A stretch of 46,938 nt of DNA from Bacteroides acidifaciens (GTDB lineage Bacteria; Bacteroidota; Bacteroidia; Bacteroidales; Bacteroidaceae): contig NZ_JANJZR010000032.1 in the NCBI RefSeq assembly GCF_024623065.1, positions 1 through 46,938 of the forward strand, given 5' to 3'. Under the pieces are notes generated by a model, which searched no databases, had not been told where the DNA came from, and saw only the letters and a program-made list of their open reading frames with translations. Every line of letters begins with the position of its first letter. The first letter of the stretch is position 1. The position numbers and the translations under genes are program-made. Positions 31,048 to 40,655 of the stretch are shown in pieces.

Positions 31048-32310
31048 ATGCAAGAGATGAAGAATGTTTTTCAAGATTTAAAACGCAAAGATCATAAACG
31101 CTATTTGGGCGGGCTGGATGTGTTCAGATATATCGGTCCGGGGCTTTTGGTGACGGTAGGATTTATTGACCCGGGAAACTGGGCGTCTAATTTCGCTGCC
31201 GGTTCCGAGTTCGGGTATTCGCTGCTTTGGGTAGTCACCTTGTCCACTGTCATGTTGATTGTGCTTCAACACAACGTTGCCCACTTGGGGATTGTTACCG
31301 GGCTTTGCCTTTCGGAAGCGGCCACCCAATATACTCCCAAATGGGTGTCCCGTCCCATACTTGGCACGGCGGTGCTGGCTTCTATCTCTACCTCGCTGGC
31401 GGAGATTCTGGGTGGTGCCATTGCGCTCGAAATGCTGTTGGATATTCCTATCATATGGGGGGCTGTATTGACAACGCTTTTTGTATCTATCATGCTTTTC
31501 ACCAATTCTTATAAGAAGATAGAGCGTGCTATCATTGCGTTCGTTTCCGTTATCGGGCTTTCTTTTATTTATGAGCTGTTTCTGGTGGAAATAGACTGGC
31601 CCGCTGCAACGGCGGGGTGGGTGACTCCGTCATTCCCGAAAGGCAGTATGCTGATTATCATGAGTGTGCTGGGGGCGGTGGTGATGCCTCATAACCTGTT
31701 TCTCCATTCGGAAGTGATACAGAGTCACGAGTATAATAAGAAAGACGACGCGTCGATAAAGAAGGTGTTGAAGTATGAACTGTTTGATACGCTGTTTTCG
31801 ATGATTGTCGGCTGGGCGATTAACAGTGCGATGATTCTGCTGGCTGCCGCTACTTTTTTCAAAAGCGGTATTCGGGTGGAGGAATTGCAACAAGCCCAAT
31901 CGCTGCTCGAACCGTTGCTGGGAAGTCATGCTGCAATCGTATTTGCGTTGGCTCTGCTGATGGCGGGCATTTCGTCGACTATCACGAGCGGGATGGCGGC
32001 AGGCTCTATCTTTGCGGGTATCTTTGGCGAATCCTATCATATCAAAGACAGTCACTCGCAGGTGGGGGTGCTTTTGTCCTTGGGCATCGCCTTGCTGCTG
32101 ATTTTCTTTATCGGGGATCCTTTTAAGGGATTGATTATCTCACAGATGATACTTAGTATCCAGTTGCCCTTTACGGTCTTTTTGCAGGTGGGGCTGACCT
32201 CTTCCCGGAAGGTGATGGGGGATTATGTGAATAGCCGCTGGAGTACGTTTGTACTGTATGCGATTGCGATTATCGTATCGGTGCTGAATATCATGCTGTT
32301 GTTTTCCTGA
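31048..32310 (+). CDS. Nramp-family divalent metal transporter
   Basis: This 420-residue protein has about eleven membrane helices. The metal-binding DPGN motif is at 41-44 (helix 1) and MPHN at 213-216 (helix 6), whose Met is the selectivity residue for Mn2+/Fe2+ over Ca2+/Mg2+. It would import manganese or iron using the proton gradient. The helix 1 loop reads DPGNWASN. It is a single gene with its own promoter. No obvious MntR or Fur box is seen at the promoter. An alternative start is ATG 31057. Confidence 0.94.
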   Translation: MQEMKNVFQDLKRKDHKRYLGGLDVFRYIGPGLLVTVGFIDPGNWASNFAAGSEFGYSLLWVVTLSTVMLIVLQHNVAHLGIVTGLCLSEAATQYTPKWVSRPILGTAVLASISTSLAEILGGAIALEMLLDIPIIWGAVLTTLFVSIMLFTNSYKKIERAIIAFVSVIGLSFIYELFLVEIDWPAATAGWVTPSFPKGSMLIIMSVLGAVVMPHNLFLHSEVIQSHEYNKKDDASIKKVLKYELFDTLFSMIVGWAINSAMILLAAATFFKSGIRVEELQQAQSLLEPLLGSHAAIVFALALLMAGISSTITSGMAAGSIFAGIFGESYHIKDSHSQVGVLLSLGIALLLIFFIGDPFKGLIISQMILSIQLPFTVFLQVGLTSSRKVMGDYVNSRWSTFVLYAIAIIVSVLNIMLLFS

Positions 32311-32342
32311 GATGAACATGCATCAATACATACTTTTTTTTG

Positions 32343-32350
32343 TATTTTTG
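32343..32350 (+). promoter_or_regulatory. -7 box of the C_GCAxxG_C_C gene
   Basis: TATTTTTG, preceded by a T-rich stretch that may also end Nramp transcription. Confidence 0.65.
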
Positions 32351-32376
32351 CATGAAAATAAAAAGCGGAAAATAGT

Positions 32377-32835
32377 ATGGAAGATAGAATACAGAAAGCG
32401 GTGGAGCTTTTTAGGAGCGGATATAACTGTTCGCAGTCTGTTGTGGCTGCCTTTGCAGATATGTATGGATTTACACAAGAACAGGCCTTGCGCATGAGCG
32501 CTTCCTTCGGTGGGGGGATAGGCAGGATGCGTGAAACGTGTGGAGCTGCCTGCGGCATGTTCTTGCTGGCAGGCCTGGAAACCGGGGCGACGGAAGCGGC
32601 AGACCGGGAAGGCAAAGCTGCCAACTATGCGGTAGTGCAGGAACTGGCGGCTGAATTTAAAAAACGCAACGGTTCGCTGATTTGCGGCGAATTGTTGGGA
32701 TTGAAGAAAAAAGAACCGGTTTCTACCGTGCCGGAAGAGCGTACTACTCAATATTATAGCAAGCGCCCTTGCGCGAAAATGGTGGAAGAAGCGGCAAGAA
32801 TCTGGTGTGAATATCTTGAAAAGCATCCAAAATGA
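32377..32835 (+). CDS. C_GCAxxG_C_C family redox protein
   Basis: This 152-residue protein has the family pattern: Cys18 in YNCSQSV, C55-G-A-A-C59-G, Cys103 in LICGELLG, and Cys132/Cys144. The conserved Cys set suggests a redox-active or metal-binding protein. In other bacteria the family lies near oxidoreductases, but its reaction is unknown. The neighbours here (a metal transporter and a winged-helix protein) have separate promoters, so no operon link is claimed. Confidence 0.9.
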   Translation: MEDRIQKAVELFRSGYNCSQSVVAAFADMYGFTQEQALRMSASFGGGIGRMRETCGAACGMFLLAGLETGATEAADREGKAANYAVVQELAAEFKKRNGSLICGELLGLKKKEPVSTVPEERTTQYYSKRPCAKMVEEAARIWCEYLEKHPK

Positions 32836-32886
32836 GCTCTTAAAATGCTTTTTTATTACAAAAACGGTAAAAAAGTACTCAATAAA

Positions 32887-32917
32887 ATGTTATATAACAT
32901 AAAAATAGCTATCTTTG
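32887..32917 (+). promoter_or_regulatory. Promoter of the winged-helix gene with a perfect palindrome
   Basis: The -7 box TATCTTTG is at 32910-32917. ATGTTATATAACAT at 32887-32900 is a perfect 14-nt palindrome lying in the -33 to spacer region, a good position for an autoregulatory operator. Confidence 0.6.
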
Positions 32918-32990
32918 TCTCCGAAATAAAATCTGAAAGTCTTTATGGCTGGAAGGATTTTAAGCATGTCTAACTAAAATTGCAAAGCAA

Positions 32991-33191
32991 ATGTTGAAAG
33001 AAAAAGCTGGTGTAATTGCAGGTACTATCTGGAATGCACTGAATGAAACAGAAGGAATGACTGCCAAGAAGCTTAAAAAAGCGACTAAATTGGTTGACAA
33101 AGATCTGTTTCTTGGTCTTGGCTGGTTATTGAGAGAAGACAAAGTCTCTGTGGAAGAAGTTGAAGGTGAACTCTTCATCAAATTGATCTAA
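32991..33191 (+). CDS. Small winged helix-turn-helix protein (DUF2582 type)
   Basis: This 66-residue protein reads AGVIAGTIWNALNETEGMTAKKLKKATKLVDKD and ends in a two-strand wing (EDKVSVEEVEGELFIKLI). This is the small wHTH family of Bacteroidetes and Firmicutes known as DUF2582. It is the whole domain with no sensor part, so it may bind DNA or a protein partner. The promoter palindrome at 32887-32900 makes self-regulation a reasonable guess. It is followed by one of the strongest terminators of the window. Confidence 0.88.
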   Translation: MLKEKAGVIAGTIWNALNETEGMTAKKLKKATKLVDKDLFLGLGWLLREDKVSVEEVEGELFIKLI

Positions 33192-33213
33192 GCGAGTAAC
33201 TCACTTAAGCAAT

Positions 33214-33263
33214 AAAAAAATGCGTTGGTACATTGTCAGAATGTTATCAACGCATTTTTTTTT
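33214..33263 (+). terminator. Terminator of the winged-helix gene
   Basis: A 14-bp stem (33214-33227 with 33248-33261) continues inward with CATT/AATG and a GTCAG loop, and ends in a run of T. Confidence 0.93.
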
Positions 33264-33278
33264 ATTCCGCCATTTACG

Positions 33279-33286
33279 TATATTTG
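33279..33286 (+). promoter_or_regulatory. -7 box of lepA
   Basis: TATATTTG, about 34 nt before the lepA start. Confidence 0.75.
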
Positions 33287-33319
33287 CACACCGAAAAGAT
33301 AAAATAATAAGAATTCAGA

Positions 33320-35101
33320 ATGAAGAATATACGCAATTTTTGTATTATTGCTCATATTGACCACGGTAAATCGACTTTGGCCGACCGCCTGCTGGAATAT
33401 ACCAAGACTATTCAGGTGACTTCGGGACAGATGCTTGATAATATGGACCTGGAGAAAGAAAGGGGAATCACGATCAAGAGCCATGCTATCCAGATGGAAT
33501 ATACCTATAAGGGTGAGAAGTATGTCCTTAACTTGATTGACACTCCGGGACACGTGGACTTCTCGTATGAGGTGTCCCGTTCGATTGCCGCTTGCGAGGG
33601 TGCGTTGCTGATTGTCGATGCGTCGCAGGGTGTACAGGCACAGACGATTTCCAACTTGTATATGGCGATTGAGCACGATCTCGAAATTATCCCGGTTATC
33701 AATAAATGTGATATGGCAAGCGCCAATCCCGAAGAGGTGGAAGATGAGATTGTGGAATTGCTGGGTTGCAAACGTGAAGAGGTAATCCGTGCGTCGGGCA
33801 AGACGGGTATGGGCGTGGAAGAGATACTTGCCGCCGTTATCGAACGCATCCCTCATCCCGAAGGAGACGAGGATGCCCCGTTGCAAGCGTTGATTTTCGA
33901 CTCTGTGTTCAACTCTTTCCGTGGAATTATAGCCTATTTCAAGATTGAGAACGGTATAATACGCAAGGGTGATAAGGTGAAATTCTTCAATACGGGAAAA
34001 GAGTATGACGCCGATGAGGTGGGGGTGCTTAAAATGGATATGGTTCCCCGCAACGAGCTTCGTACGGGAGATGTAGGATATATTATTTCGGGTATCAAGA
34101 CTTCCAAAGAGGTGAAGGTGGGAGATACCATTACGCATATCGCCCGTCCGTGCGACAAGGCTATTGCCGGTTTTGAGGAAGTGAAGCCGATGGTGTTTGC
34201 CGGAGTTTATCCGATTGAGGCGGAGGACTTTGAAGACCTTCGTGCGTCTCTGGAGAAGTTGCAGTTGAATGACGCATCTTTGACTTTCCAGCCGGAATCT
34301 TCGCTGGCACTGGGTTTTGGTTTCCGTTGCGGATTCCTGGGATTGCTCCATATGGAGATTGTACAGGAACGGTTGGACCGCGAGTTTGACATGAACGTGA
34401 TTACCACCGTGCCCAATGTGTCGTACAACATATTTGACAAGCAAGGCAATATGAAGGAGGTGCATAACCCCGGAGGTATGCCCGATCCTACATTAATAGA
34501 TCATATTGAAGAACCGTATATCAAGGCGTCTATCATCACTACGACCGATTACATAGGACCTATCATGACGCTTTGCCTGGGCAAGCGCGGCGAGCTTCTC
34601 AAGCAGGAGTACATCTCCGGCAATCGGGTGGAGATCTATTATAATATGCCTTTGGGAGAGATTGTCATCGACTTTTATGATAAACTGAAGAGTATCTCCA
34701 AAGGTTATGCTTCGTTCGACTATCAGCCCAACGGCTTCCGTACTTCCAAACTGGTGAAACTTGATATTTTGCTGAACGGTGAGCCTGTGGACGCGCTTTC
34801 TACATTGACGCATATCGACAATGCGTATGATATGGGCAGGAGGATGTGTGAGAAGTTGAAGGAACTTATTCCTCGCCAGCAGTTTGAAATTGCCATTCAG
34901 GCAGCTATCGGTGCCAAAATTATCGCTCGCGAAACCATTAAGGCAGTCCGTAAGGATGTGACTGCGAAGTGTTACGGCGGTGACGTGAGCCGTAAGCGTA
35001 AACTGCTTGAAAAGCAGAAAAGAGGTAAAAAACGAATGAAACAAATCGGTAACGTGGAAGTGCCTCAAAAAGCCTTCCTTGCTGTACTGAAACTGGATTA
35101 A
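33320..35101 (+). CDS. lepA: Elongation factor 4 (LepA), ribosome back-translocase GTPase
   Basis: This 593-residue GTPase has G1 AHIDHGKS (10-17), G3 DTPGHVD and G4 NKCD, EF-G-like domains II, III and V, and the LepA-specific C-terminal domain ending [25 protein letters not shown]. It binds the ribosome and remodels stalled or mis-translocated complexes, and helps subunit assembly. It stands alone between a terminator and nhaA. Length and motif order match the family fully. Confidence 0.97.
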   Translation: MKNIRNFCIIAHIDHGKSTLADRLLEYTKTIQVTSGQMLDNMDLEKERGITIKSHAIQMEYTYKGEKYVLNLIDTPGHVDFSYEVSRSIAACEGALLIVDASQGVQAQTISNLYMAIEHDLEIIPVINKCDMASANPEEVEDEIVELLGCKREEVIRASGKTGMGVEEILAAVIERIPHPEGDEDAPLQALIFDSVFNSFRGIIAYFKIENGIIRKGDKVKFFNTGKEYDADEVGVLKMDMVPRNELRTGDVGYIISGIKTSKEVKVGDTITHIARPCDKAIAGFEEVKPMVFAGVYPIEAEDFEDLRASLEKLQLNDASLTFQPESSLALGFGFRCGFLGLLHMEIVQERLDREFDMNVITTVPNVSYNIFDKQGNMKEVHNPGGMPDPTLIDHIEEPYIKASIITTTDYIGPIMTLCLGKRGELLKQEYISGNRVEIYYNMPLGEIVIDFYDKLKSISKGYASFDYQPNGFRTSKLVKLDILLNGEPVDALSTLTHIDNAYDMGRRMCEKLKELIPRQQFEIAIQAAIGAKIIARETIKAVRKDVTAKCYGGDVSRKRKLLEKQKRGKKRMKQIGNVEVPQKAFLAVLKLD

Positions 35102-35109
35102 GAATATTG

Positions 35110-35165
35110 CCGCAAGCAGTTTTTCAGAGTATTTTCTGAACAAATTGACTTGCGGTTGCTTTTTG
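35110..35165 (+). terminator. Terminator after lepA
   Basis: CCGCAAG (35110-35116) pairs with CTTGCGG (35149-35155), with an inner TTCAG/CTGAA stem; GTTGCTTTTTG follows. Confidence 0.65.
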
Positions 35166-35216
35166 ATTGGAAAAAATCCGTATATTGCGAATCTAATATT
35201 ATAAATACATTTCGTT

Positions 35217-36536
35217 ATGACTATTTTGCGGACTATGCGGAATTTCTCATCCATGAATATCACAGCGAGTATTCTTCTGTTTCTGGCTGCTATTTCGGCA
35301 GCCGTCATTGCGAACTCTTCTGTGGCTCCGGTGTATCAGGCGTTCTTATCGCATGAACTTCATTTGCAGATTGGTAGTTTTAATTTACTTTCGCACGGTG
35401 GGGAGAATCTACGGATGATTGAGTTTATCAATGATGGCTTGATGACGATTTTCTTTTTGCTGGTGGGGCTGGAAATCAAGCGGGAATTGCTGGTGGGCGA
35501 GCTTTCTTCTTTCCGCAAGGCTGTGTTGCCTTTTATCGCTGCTTGTGGTGGCATGCTGGTTCCTGTAATTATATATATGCTGATTTGCCCGCCGGGCAGT
35601 GTCGGCGGACAAGGGTCTGCCATCCCGATGGCAACGGATATTGCTTTTTCATTGGGTGTGTTGAGTTTGCTGGGGAATCGCGTTCCGCTGAGCCTGAAAA
35701 TTTTTCTGACGGCTTTTGCGGTTGTCGATGATATTGGCGGTATTCTGGTGATTGCCATTTTTTATAGCTCACATGTCTCTTACGGTTATCTTCTGGTGGC
35801 TGCGTTGCTTTATGCTTTTCTTTACTTTATCGGAAAATGGGGGGCGACAAATAAGATTTTCTTTTTAGTGATTGGGGTCGTTATCTGGTATTTATTTTTG
35901 CAATCGGGTATTCATAGTACAATCTCCGGGGTTATCCTGGCTTTTGTTATTCCCGCAAAGCCTCGTTTGAACGTAGGGAAGTATATTGAAGATATCCGCC
36001 GTATAATAGCCGGCTTCCCGACAATGGAGTCGGGAAGTATTGTGTTGACTAATGAGCAGATTGCCAGACTGAAAGAGGTGGAGTCGGCTTCCGACCGTGT
36101 GATTAGTCCGTTGCAATCATTGGAAGACAATCTGCATGGGGCGGTCAATTACCTGATTCTTCCGCTTTTTGCGTTTGTCAATGCCGGCGTTGTGTTTAGC
36201 GGGGGCGGCGAGTTGGTCGGCAACGTGGGTATTGCGGTGGCAGCCGGTTTGCTGTTTGGCAAATTCATCGGTATTTATTCGTTCACCTGGTTGGCTATCA
36301 GAACAGGACTGACTCCCAGACCATTGGGAATGAACTGGATGAATCTTACCGGAGTTGCATTGTTGGGTGGCATCGGTTTTACCGTATCGCTTTTCATTGC
36401 CAACCTTTCTTTCGGAACTGATTATCCGGTCTTGTTGAACCAGGCTAAGTTTGGAGTATTGTCGGGGTCCATACTTTCCGGGTTATTGGGGTATATGGTG
36501 CTTCGGGTGGTGCTTGCAAAGGGGCAGGGGCGTTGA
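35217..36536 (+). CDS. nhaA: Na+/H+ antiporter NhaA
   Basis: This 439-residue protein has about twelve membrane helices. The key features are IEFINDGLMTIFFLLVGLEIKRE (about 65-87), ATDIAFSLGVL, and the paired Asp of FAVVDDIGG, which bind Na+ in the family. It exports Na+ in exchange for protons and sets internal pH and Na+ level. In an organism with an Rnf pump, ion cycling is a shared theme, but no co-regulation is visible. A variant -7 sequence TATATTGC lies at 35181-35188. A longer hydrophilic loop (about 255-290) is a Bacteroidetes-type insertion. Confidence 0.95.
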   Translation: MTILRTMRNFSSMNITASILLFLAAISAAVIANSSVAPVYQAFLSHELHLQIGSFNLLSHGGENLRMIEFINDGLMTIFFLLVGLEIKRELLVGELSSFRKAVLPFIAACGGMLVPVIIYMLICPPGSVGGQGSAIPMATDIAFSLGVLSLLGNRVPLSLKIFLTAFAVVDDIGGILVIAIFYSSHVSYGYLLVAALLYAFLYFIGKWGATNKIFFLVIGVVIWYLFLQSGIHSTISGVILAFVIPAKPRLNVGKYIEDIRRIIAGFPTMESGSIVLTNEQIARLKEVESASDRVISPLQSLEDNLHGAVNYLILPLFAFVNAGVVFSGGGELVGNVGIAVAAGLLFGKFIGIYSFTWLAIRTGLTPRPLGMNWMNLTGVALLGGIGFTVSLFIANLSFGTDYPVLLNQAKFGVLSGSILSGLLGYMVLRVVLAKGQGR

Positions 36537-37778
36537 CTATTCGTCTGTAAGTTCATCATCTATTCCGTCAATCGGCAGAATCTTCCGACTTTCTTCATGT
36601 GGTAACTGCTCTACTTGCCGCAGTTTCCGTTCGATGGCGCGTGTCCGTTTTCCCATTACTTCTTCCAGTTGGTCGCCGGCACTTTGCAGGTTCTTCTGTA
36701 CTTTCTCAAGCAATCCGCCGAACTTGCCGAATTCCGTTTTGACGGCTCCCAATACGGTCCAAACTTCGCCGGTACGCTTTTGGATGGCTAGTGTGCGGAA
36801 TCCCATTTGAAGGCTGTTCAAGATAGCTCCTAGTGTCGTCGGTCCGGTCACTACGATCTTATATTCTTTCTGAAGCGTCTCTACAAGACTTGTTCTTCGG
36901 ATTACCTCAGCGTAAATGCTTTCGAAAGGTAAGAACATGATGGCGAAATCGGTAGTAAAAGGGGGATCCACATATTTATCGTGAATATCCTTGGCCATCT
37001 TTTTAATCGTGCTTTCCAACTGCTTGCCGGATGATTCCATCAACGCGGCATCTCCCGCTTCGAAAGCATCGTAATATTGCTCGTATATGTCTTTCGGGAA
37101 TTTGGCATCAATCGGAAGGTAAACGGTGCTGTTGGCATCGTCCTTTCCCGGAAGTTTGATGGCAAATTCGACGAATTCGGTTCCGCTCTTTTTCGTCTTG
37201 ACGTTTGCGTCATACTGTTCAGGGCTCATCATTTGTTCGAGTAATGCTCCGAGCTGTACTTCACCGAATGTCCCCCGCATTTTTACGTTGCTCAATACTT
37301 TTTTCAGTCCGCCGACATCCTGTGCCAGGGATTTCATTTCTCCGAGTCCCTTTTGTACATTTTCGAGCTGCGAACGGACGATTTCAAACGACTGACCGAT
37401 TCGTTCGTTCAGTGTCTTTTGCAACTTTTCTTCTACCATCAGGCGCATGTCGTCCAGACGTTTCTCGGTCGATTTAATCAGAACTTCCTGCTGGCGCGCC
37501 ATTGTGTCGAATTTCTGGCGTTGCAGCTCTCCACTGGTCATCATGTTCTTGTGCAGGGCATCCTGGAGTTGCTGCATATTCTGGTTGAGCGTTTGCGTCA
37601 TCTCCATGCGAAGTTCCCGGATGCTGCGGTTCAGTTCTTCCCGGTTCTCCTGCATTTGTTGGCGCAAAGCTATCTGTAATTGTTCCGCTTGAGTCTGGTT
37701 GTTGCCTTTTGTCAGTGATAATACCAGCAGGACTGTCACTAATATGGCAATTATAATAAGTAGAATCAGTTCCATCAA
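36537..37778 (-). CDS. rmuC: DNA recombination protein RmuC
   Basis: This 413-residue protein has an N-terminal membrane helix (3-22), a long coiled coil (about 28-155) and the RmuC nuclease-like domain with MRGTFGEVQLGALLEQM (about 166-182), YLPIDAKFPKDIYEQY and FLPFESIYAEVI. RmuC proteins limit DNA inversions and recombination in E. coli; the core is related to the PD-(D/E)XK fold. Its ATG overlaps the map stop by 4 nt on the minus strand, so it is translated with map. Confidence 0.94.
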   Translation of the reverse strand: MMELILLIIIAILVTVLLVLSLTKGNNQTQAEQLQIALRQQMQENREELNRSIRELRMEMTQTLNQNMQQLQDALHKNMMTSGELQRQKFDTMARQQEVLIKSTEKRLDDMRLMVEEKLQKTLNERIGQSFEIVRSQLENVQKGLGEMKSLAQDVGGLKKVLSNVKMRGTFGEVQLGALLEQMMSPEQYDANVKTKKSGTEFVEFAIKLPGKDDANSTVYLPIDAKFPKDIYEQYYDAFEAGDAALMESSGKQLESTIKKMAKDIHDKYVDPPFTTDFAIMFLPFESIYAEVIRRTSLVETLQKEYKIVVTGPTTLGAILNSLQMGFRTLAIQKRTGEVWTVLGAVKTEFGKFGGLLEKVQKNLQSAGDQLEEVMGKRTRAIERKLRQVEQLPHEESRKILPIDGIDDELTDE

Positions 37779-38629
37779 TATGTCAGAATTTCGTTTCCGG
37801 TTTCAGTAATCAGTATCATGTTTTCCCATTGGGCTGAGGGTAGCCCGTCGTCGGTGCAGACTGTCCATCCGTCAGCTTCGTCTACAAATACTTCGTAGGT
37901 TCCCATATTAATCATCGGCTCGATGGTAAAAGTCATGCCGGGTACGATCATCATTCCTGTGCCACGGCGTCCGAAGTGTTCTACATCCGGCTCTTCATGG
38001 AACTTCATCCCCACACCGTGTCCGCAAAGGTCACGGACAACGCTGAATCCGTTCTTTTCTGCATGCTCCTGGATGGCTGCGCCCACATCGCCCAGTTGCT
38101 TCCAGGGCTGTGCGGCGGCAATGCCTATTTCCATACATTCTTTGGTCACCTGAACGAGTTTGCGCATTTCGGGACTTACCTCGCCAATCATAAACATGCG
38201 GGATGCATCGGAGAAGTATCCATTGTAAATCGTGGATACATCCACATTGATAATATCTCCGCTTTTCAGGATTTCATTCTTATTGGGTATCCCATGACAT
38301 ACCACATCATTGATACTCGTACAAACGCTTTTCGGAAATCCTTCGTAATTGAGTGGGGCAGGGATGGCTCCATGTCCGGTTGTGAAGTCATAAACCATCA
38401 CGTCAATCTCTTCGGTAGACATTCCTTCACGGATATTTTCCGAGATATAATCCAACAATGCCGTATTGATTTTGGCACTTTCACGGATACCTTCCAGTTG
38501 TTCGGGGGTGCGGAGTACTTTACGTGGTGGAAGCTTATATCCTTGTTTTCTATATTTCTGTATTTTCTCTTCTACTGCTGCCGGATAATTGGAGGGGGTA
38601 AACCGGAATCCCTTGATAAAGTTCTTCAT
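37775..38629 (-). CDS. map: Type I methionine aminopeptidase
   Basis: This 284-residue protein has the five metal ligands of the family: Asp in NVDVS and FSDAS, His in CGHGVG, Glu in TIEPM and Glu in QWENM, the last replacing the usual QFEHT/AWEHT pattern. It removes the initiator Met from new proteins. The N-terminal extension of about 40 residues (FRFTPSNYPAAVEEKIQKYR) is longer than in E. coli. The promoter is at 38659-38666 on the minus strand. Downstream rmuC is coupled by a 4-nt overlap. Confidence 0.95.
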   Translation of the reverse strand: MKNFIKGFRFTPSNYPAAVEEKIQKYRKQGYKLPPRKVLRTPEQLEGIRESAKINTALLDYISENIREGMSTEEIDVMVYDFTTGHGAIPAPLNYEGFPKSVCTSINDVVCHGIPNKNEILKSGDIINVDVSTIYNGYFSDASRMFMIGEVSPEMRKLVQVTKECMEIGIAAAQPWKQLGDVGAAIQEHAEKNGFSVVRDLCGHGVGMKFHEEPDVEHFGRRGTGMMIVPGMTFTIEPMINMGTYEVFVDEADGWTVCTDDGLPSAQWENMILITETGNEILTY

Positions 38630-38658
38630 TATTATAGGATGTTTTTTTAATCGTTCTG

Positions 38659-38666
38659 CAAAGGTA
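38659..38666 (-). promoter_or_regulatory. -7 box of map-rmuC
   Basis: Reads TACCTTTG on the minus strand, about 30 nt before the map start. The rest of the gap to 38903 shows no gene. Confidence 0.75.
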
Positions 38667-38903
38667 GAGAATAAAATGGAAGATATGCTTTCTTGTTTTC
38701 TAAAACTTTTCTATATCGTTGGTTTACTTCATTAAGAACCGGCGTATAGGATAATAACGTATATATGTCCACCACGTGGGCAAAAGTGAAGTAAGATGTG
38801 GGTTTGTTATCAAGAGGAGAAGCGTATAGTAAAAAGAATGAAGAAAGTTTGAGACTAAAAGACAGATGATTAAATACCCTGTCTGTATCTATTAGAAGTA
38901 TAT

Positions 38904-40544
38904 CTAGAATAATTTATTAGCTTTGAAAACCGGTTGTATCTTCTGAATTTCCGATTCAAAACCGAACCAGTATCCATGCTCTTCTTCGTCAACGGGAAGA
39001 AAACATAATCGTAGATTCTCACGATATGAGCCATATTCCACTTCCCAATTTTCAGGGGGAACTTGTCTTTTTGTCCTTACTCTTTCTGCCGGAGTTTTTT
39101 TAAGCGACATACCTGCTTCTATCCATGCGATGCTGACTTGTGTCAGGTAATCCGGATAATGATTTTTACAGAAATCATATAAGATAAGTCCTCTTTTTTC
39201 CAGACTTAAAGGAGTGTCGATGACATCGGTTTGCACCAAATGATTGAGGAATTCACGTAAGAAATGCGGATTCTCCAGAATGAGTGTCCGGGTAATCTTT
39301 TGCCAAGTAGAAGTATTGTAGAATCCGTCTAACATACGGGATAGGTAATGGGCCGTTTGCAGTTCGTCTACTGATATTTCACGGGTCTGTAATACTTCAT
39401 AGGGTGGTAGCGGTGAGTATTGGATACCTAATTCTTCTGCTCTTCTTCGCATTTCTGTGCCGGGGAGCAGCTTTAGGGATTCCAGTTGGATTTCTCCTGC
39501 GCCATATTCCGCTAAGGTGCGGACATCTTCGAATATTTCTGATAAGTGATAGAGTGGGAGTCCTGCTATTAAGTCGGCGTGTGTCTCCATATTTTTCAGG
39601 GAGCAGAGGTATTTTAATCCTTCAAGAGCGTCGGATAACTTTCCGATGCGTCGGCTTTGTTGTAGAACAGGTTCTTTTAAGCTTTGAATTCCGGCTTCCA
39701 AATGCAATAGACCTTTCGGTAGGGCGGATAACTCCTGCTTTAATTCTTCGGAAAGGAGAGCCGGATGGATTTCAAGATGGAAACAGATGTCCGGATAGTT
39801 ACGGAATAAGTCGAGTAATTCTTTTGCTCGCTTATTGTTGTAATTAAAGGTACGGTCGAGGACACGTACATTCTTGATTCCATGCTGGTGAATGTCATTC
39901 AGACGTCCACGGATAGCTTCCAAAGGAATGGTGCGGACAGGCTTTTCACCGCCACTGACGCAAAAAGCGCATGTGTTGAAACATCCCCGGGTTGTTTCAA
40001 GTTGGACAAAGGGCTTGCTCCAATTGAAAAAACGGCTCTTTTCAGGAGATATAAGTTGTGAGAAATTCATGACGCGGGCGATGCCGTTGTCTTGATATTG
40101 ATTGTTTTCATCAAGATAACAGAGACCTGTTATTGATTTCCACTCTTCTTTTGAGTGATTCCACACTTTTAGCCATAAAGAGAATACTTCTTCGCCTTCT
40201 CCGCGGAACACTCCGCTTACAAATTTGTTCTTATATAAGAAAGCAGCGTTATCTCCTAAAAACTCGGGGCCGCCGAGTATGATACAGCAATGAGGTAATA
40301 ATGCTTTTGCACGTGAAACGATGTGTAATAGTTGCTCGTGATTAAATAGCCAGTTGGTGGCTGCAATGATATCCGGTTGGTGACGGTAGATTTGATTGAC
40401 AACGCTACCGGTATTTTCATTAATCGTGGCAGAGACTACGCACCATTCAATAGTGGTATCGTCTGCTATTTGAGCATGGAGTGCAGGGAGTGCCAGTGAG
40501 GAGTGTGCATAGGAGCTATTTAAATCGAGCCAAAGAAGTTTCAT
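38904..40544 (-). CDS. B12-binding-domain radical SAM protein (DUF4080)
   Basis: This 546-residue protein has an N-terminal Rossmann domain of the cobalamin-binding type (about 1-125; no DxHxxG motif, so cobalamin may bind base-on or not at all). The radical SAM [4Fe-4S] motif C188-x3-C192-x2-C195 sits in TTRGCFNTCAFC. A TIM-barrel core is followed by a C-terminal DUF4080 domain (about 365-510). The class resembles methyltransferases and methylthiotransferases that act on lipids or cofactors. The substrate is unknown. It is a single gene divergent from a small lipoprotein. Confidence 0.92.
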   Translation of the reverse strand: MKLLWLDLNSSYAHSSLALPALHAQIADDTTIEWCVVSATINENTGSVVNQIYRHQPDIIAATNWLFNHEQLLHIVSRAKALLPHCCIILGGPEFLGDNAAFLYKNKFVSGVFRGEGEEVFSLWLKVWNHSKEEWKSITGLCYLDENNQYQDNGIARVMNFSQLISPEKSRFFNWSKPFVQLETTRGCFNTCAFCVSGGEKPVRTIPLEAIRGRLNDIHQHGIKNVRVLDRTFNYNNKRAKELLDLFRNYPDICFHLEIHPALLSEELKQELSALPKGLLHLEAGIQSLKEPVLQQSRRIGKLSDALEGLKYLCSLKNMETHADLIAGLPLYHLSEIFEDVRTLAEYGAGEIQLESLKLLPGTEMRRRAEELGIQYSPLPPYEVLQTREISVDELQTAHYLSRMLDGFYNTSTWQKITRTLILENPHFLREFLNHLVQTDVIDTPLSLEKRGLILYDFCKNHYPDYLTQVSIAWIEAGMSLKKTPAERVRTKRQVPPENWEVEYGSYRENLRLCFLPVDEEEHGYWFGFESEIQKIQPVFKANKLF

Positions 40545-40568
40545 GTAATTTTTTAAATATTATCGGGG

Positions 40569-40576
40569 CAAAGGTA
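40569..40576 (-). promoter_or_regulatory. -7 box of the radical SAM gene
   Basis: Reads TACCTTTG on the minus strand, 25 nt upstream of the start codon. Confidence 0.75.
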
Positions 40577-40618
40577 CAAAAAACTTATGGCTTGAAGTGT
40601 ATAGTAAAATAAAAACGC

Positions 40619-40626
40619 TAAATTTG
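40619..40626 (+). promoter_or_regulatory. -7 box of the small lipoprotein gene
   Basis: TAAATTTG, 30 nt before the ATG and divergent from the radical SAM promoter. Confidence 0.65.
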
Positions 40627-40655
40627 TATTTATAAACGCAATAAACTGGAAGATT

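Noticed and set aside
32848..32875. Weak CTTTTTTA/TAAAAAAG hairpin after the C_GCAxxG_C_C gene
   Set aside because: The stem is almost entirely A-T, so it is unlikely to be a stable terminator.
33236..34465. Long minus-strand open frame (about 409 codons) across lepA
   Set aside because: Antisense shadow of a canonical LepA gene; no promoter or conserved motif.
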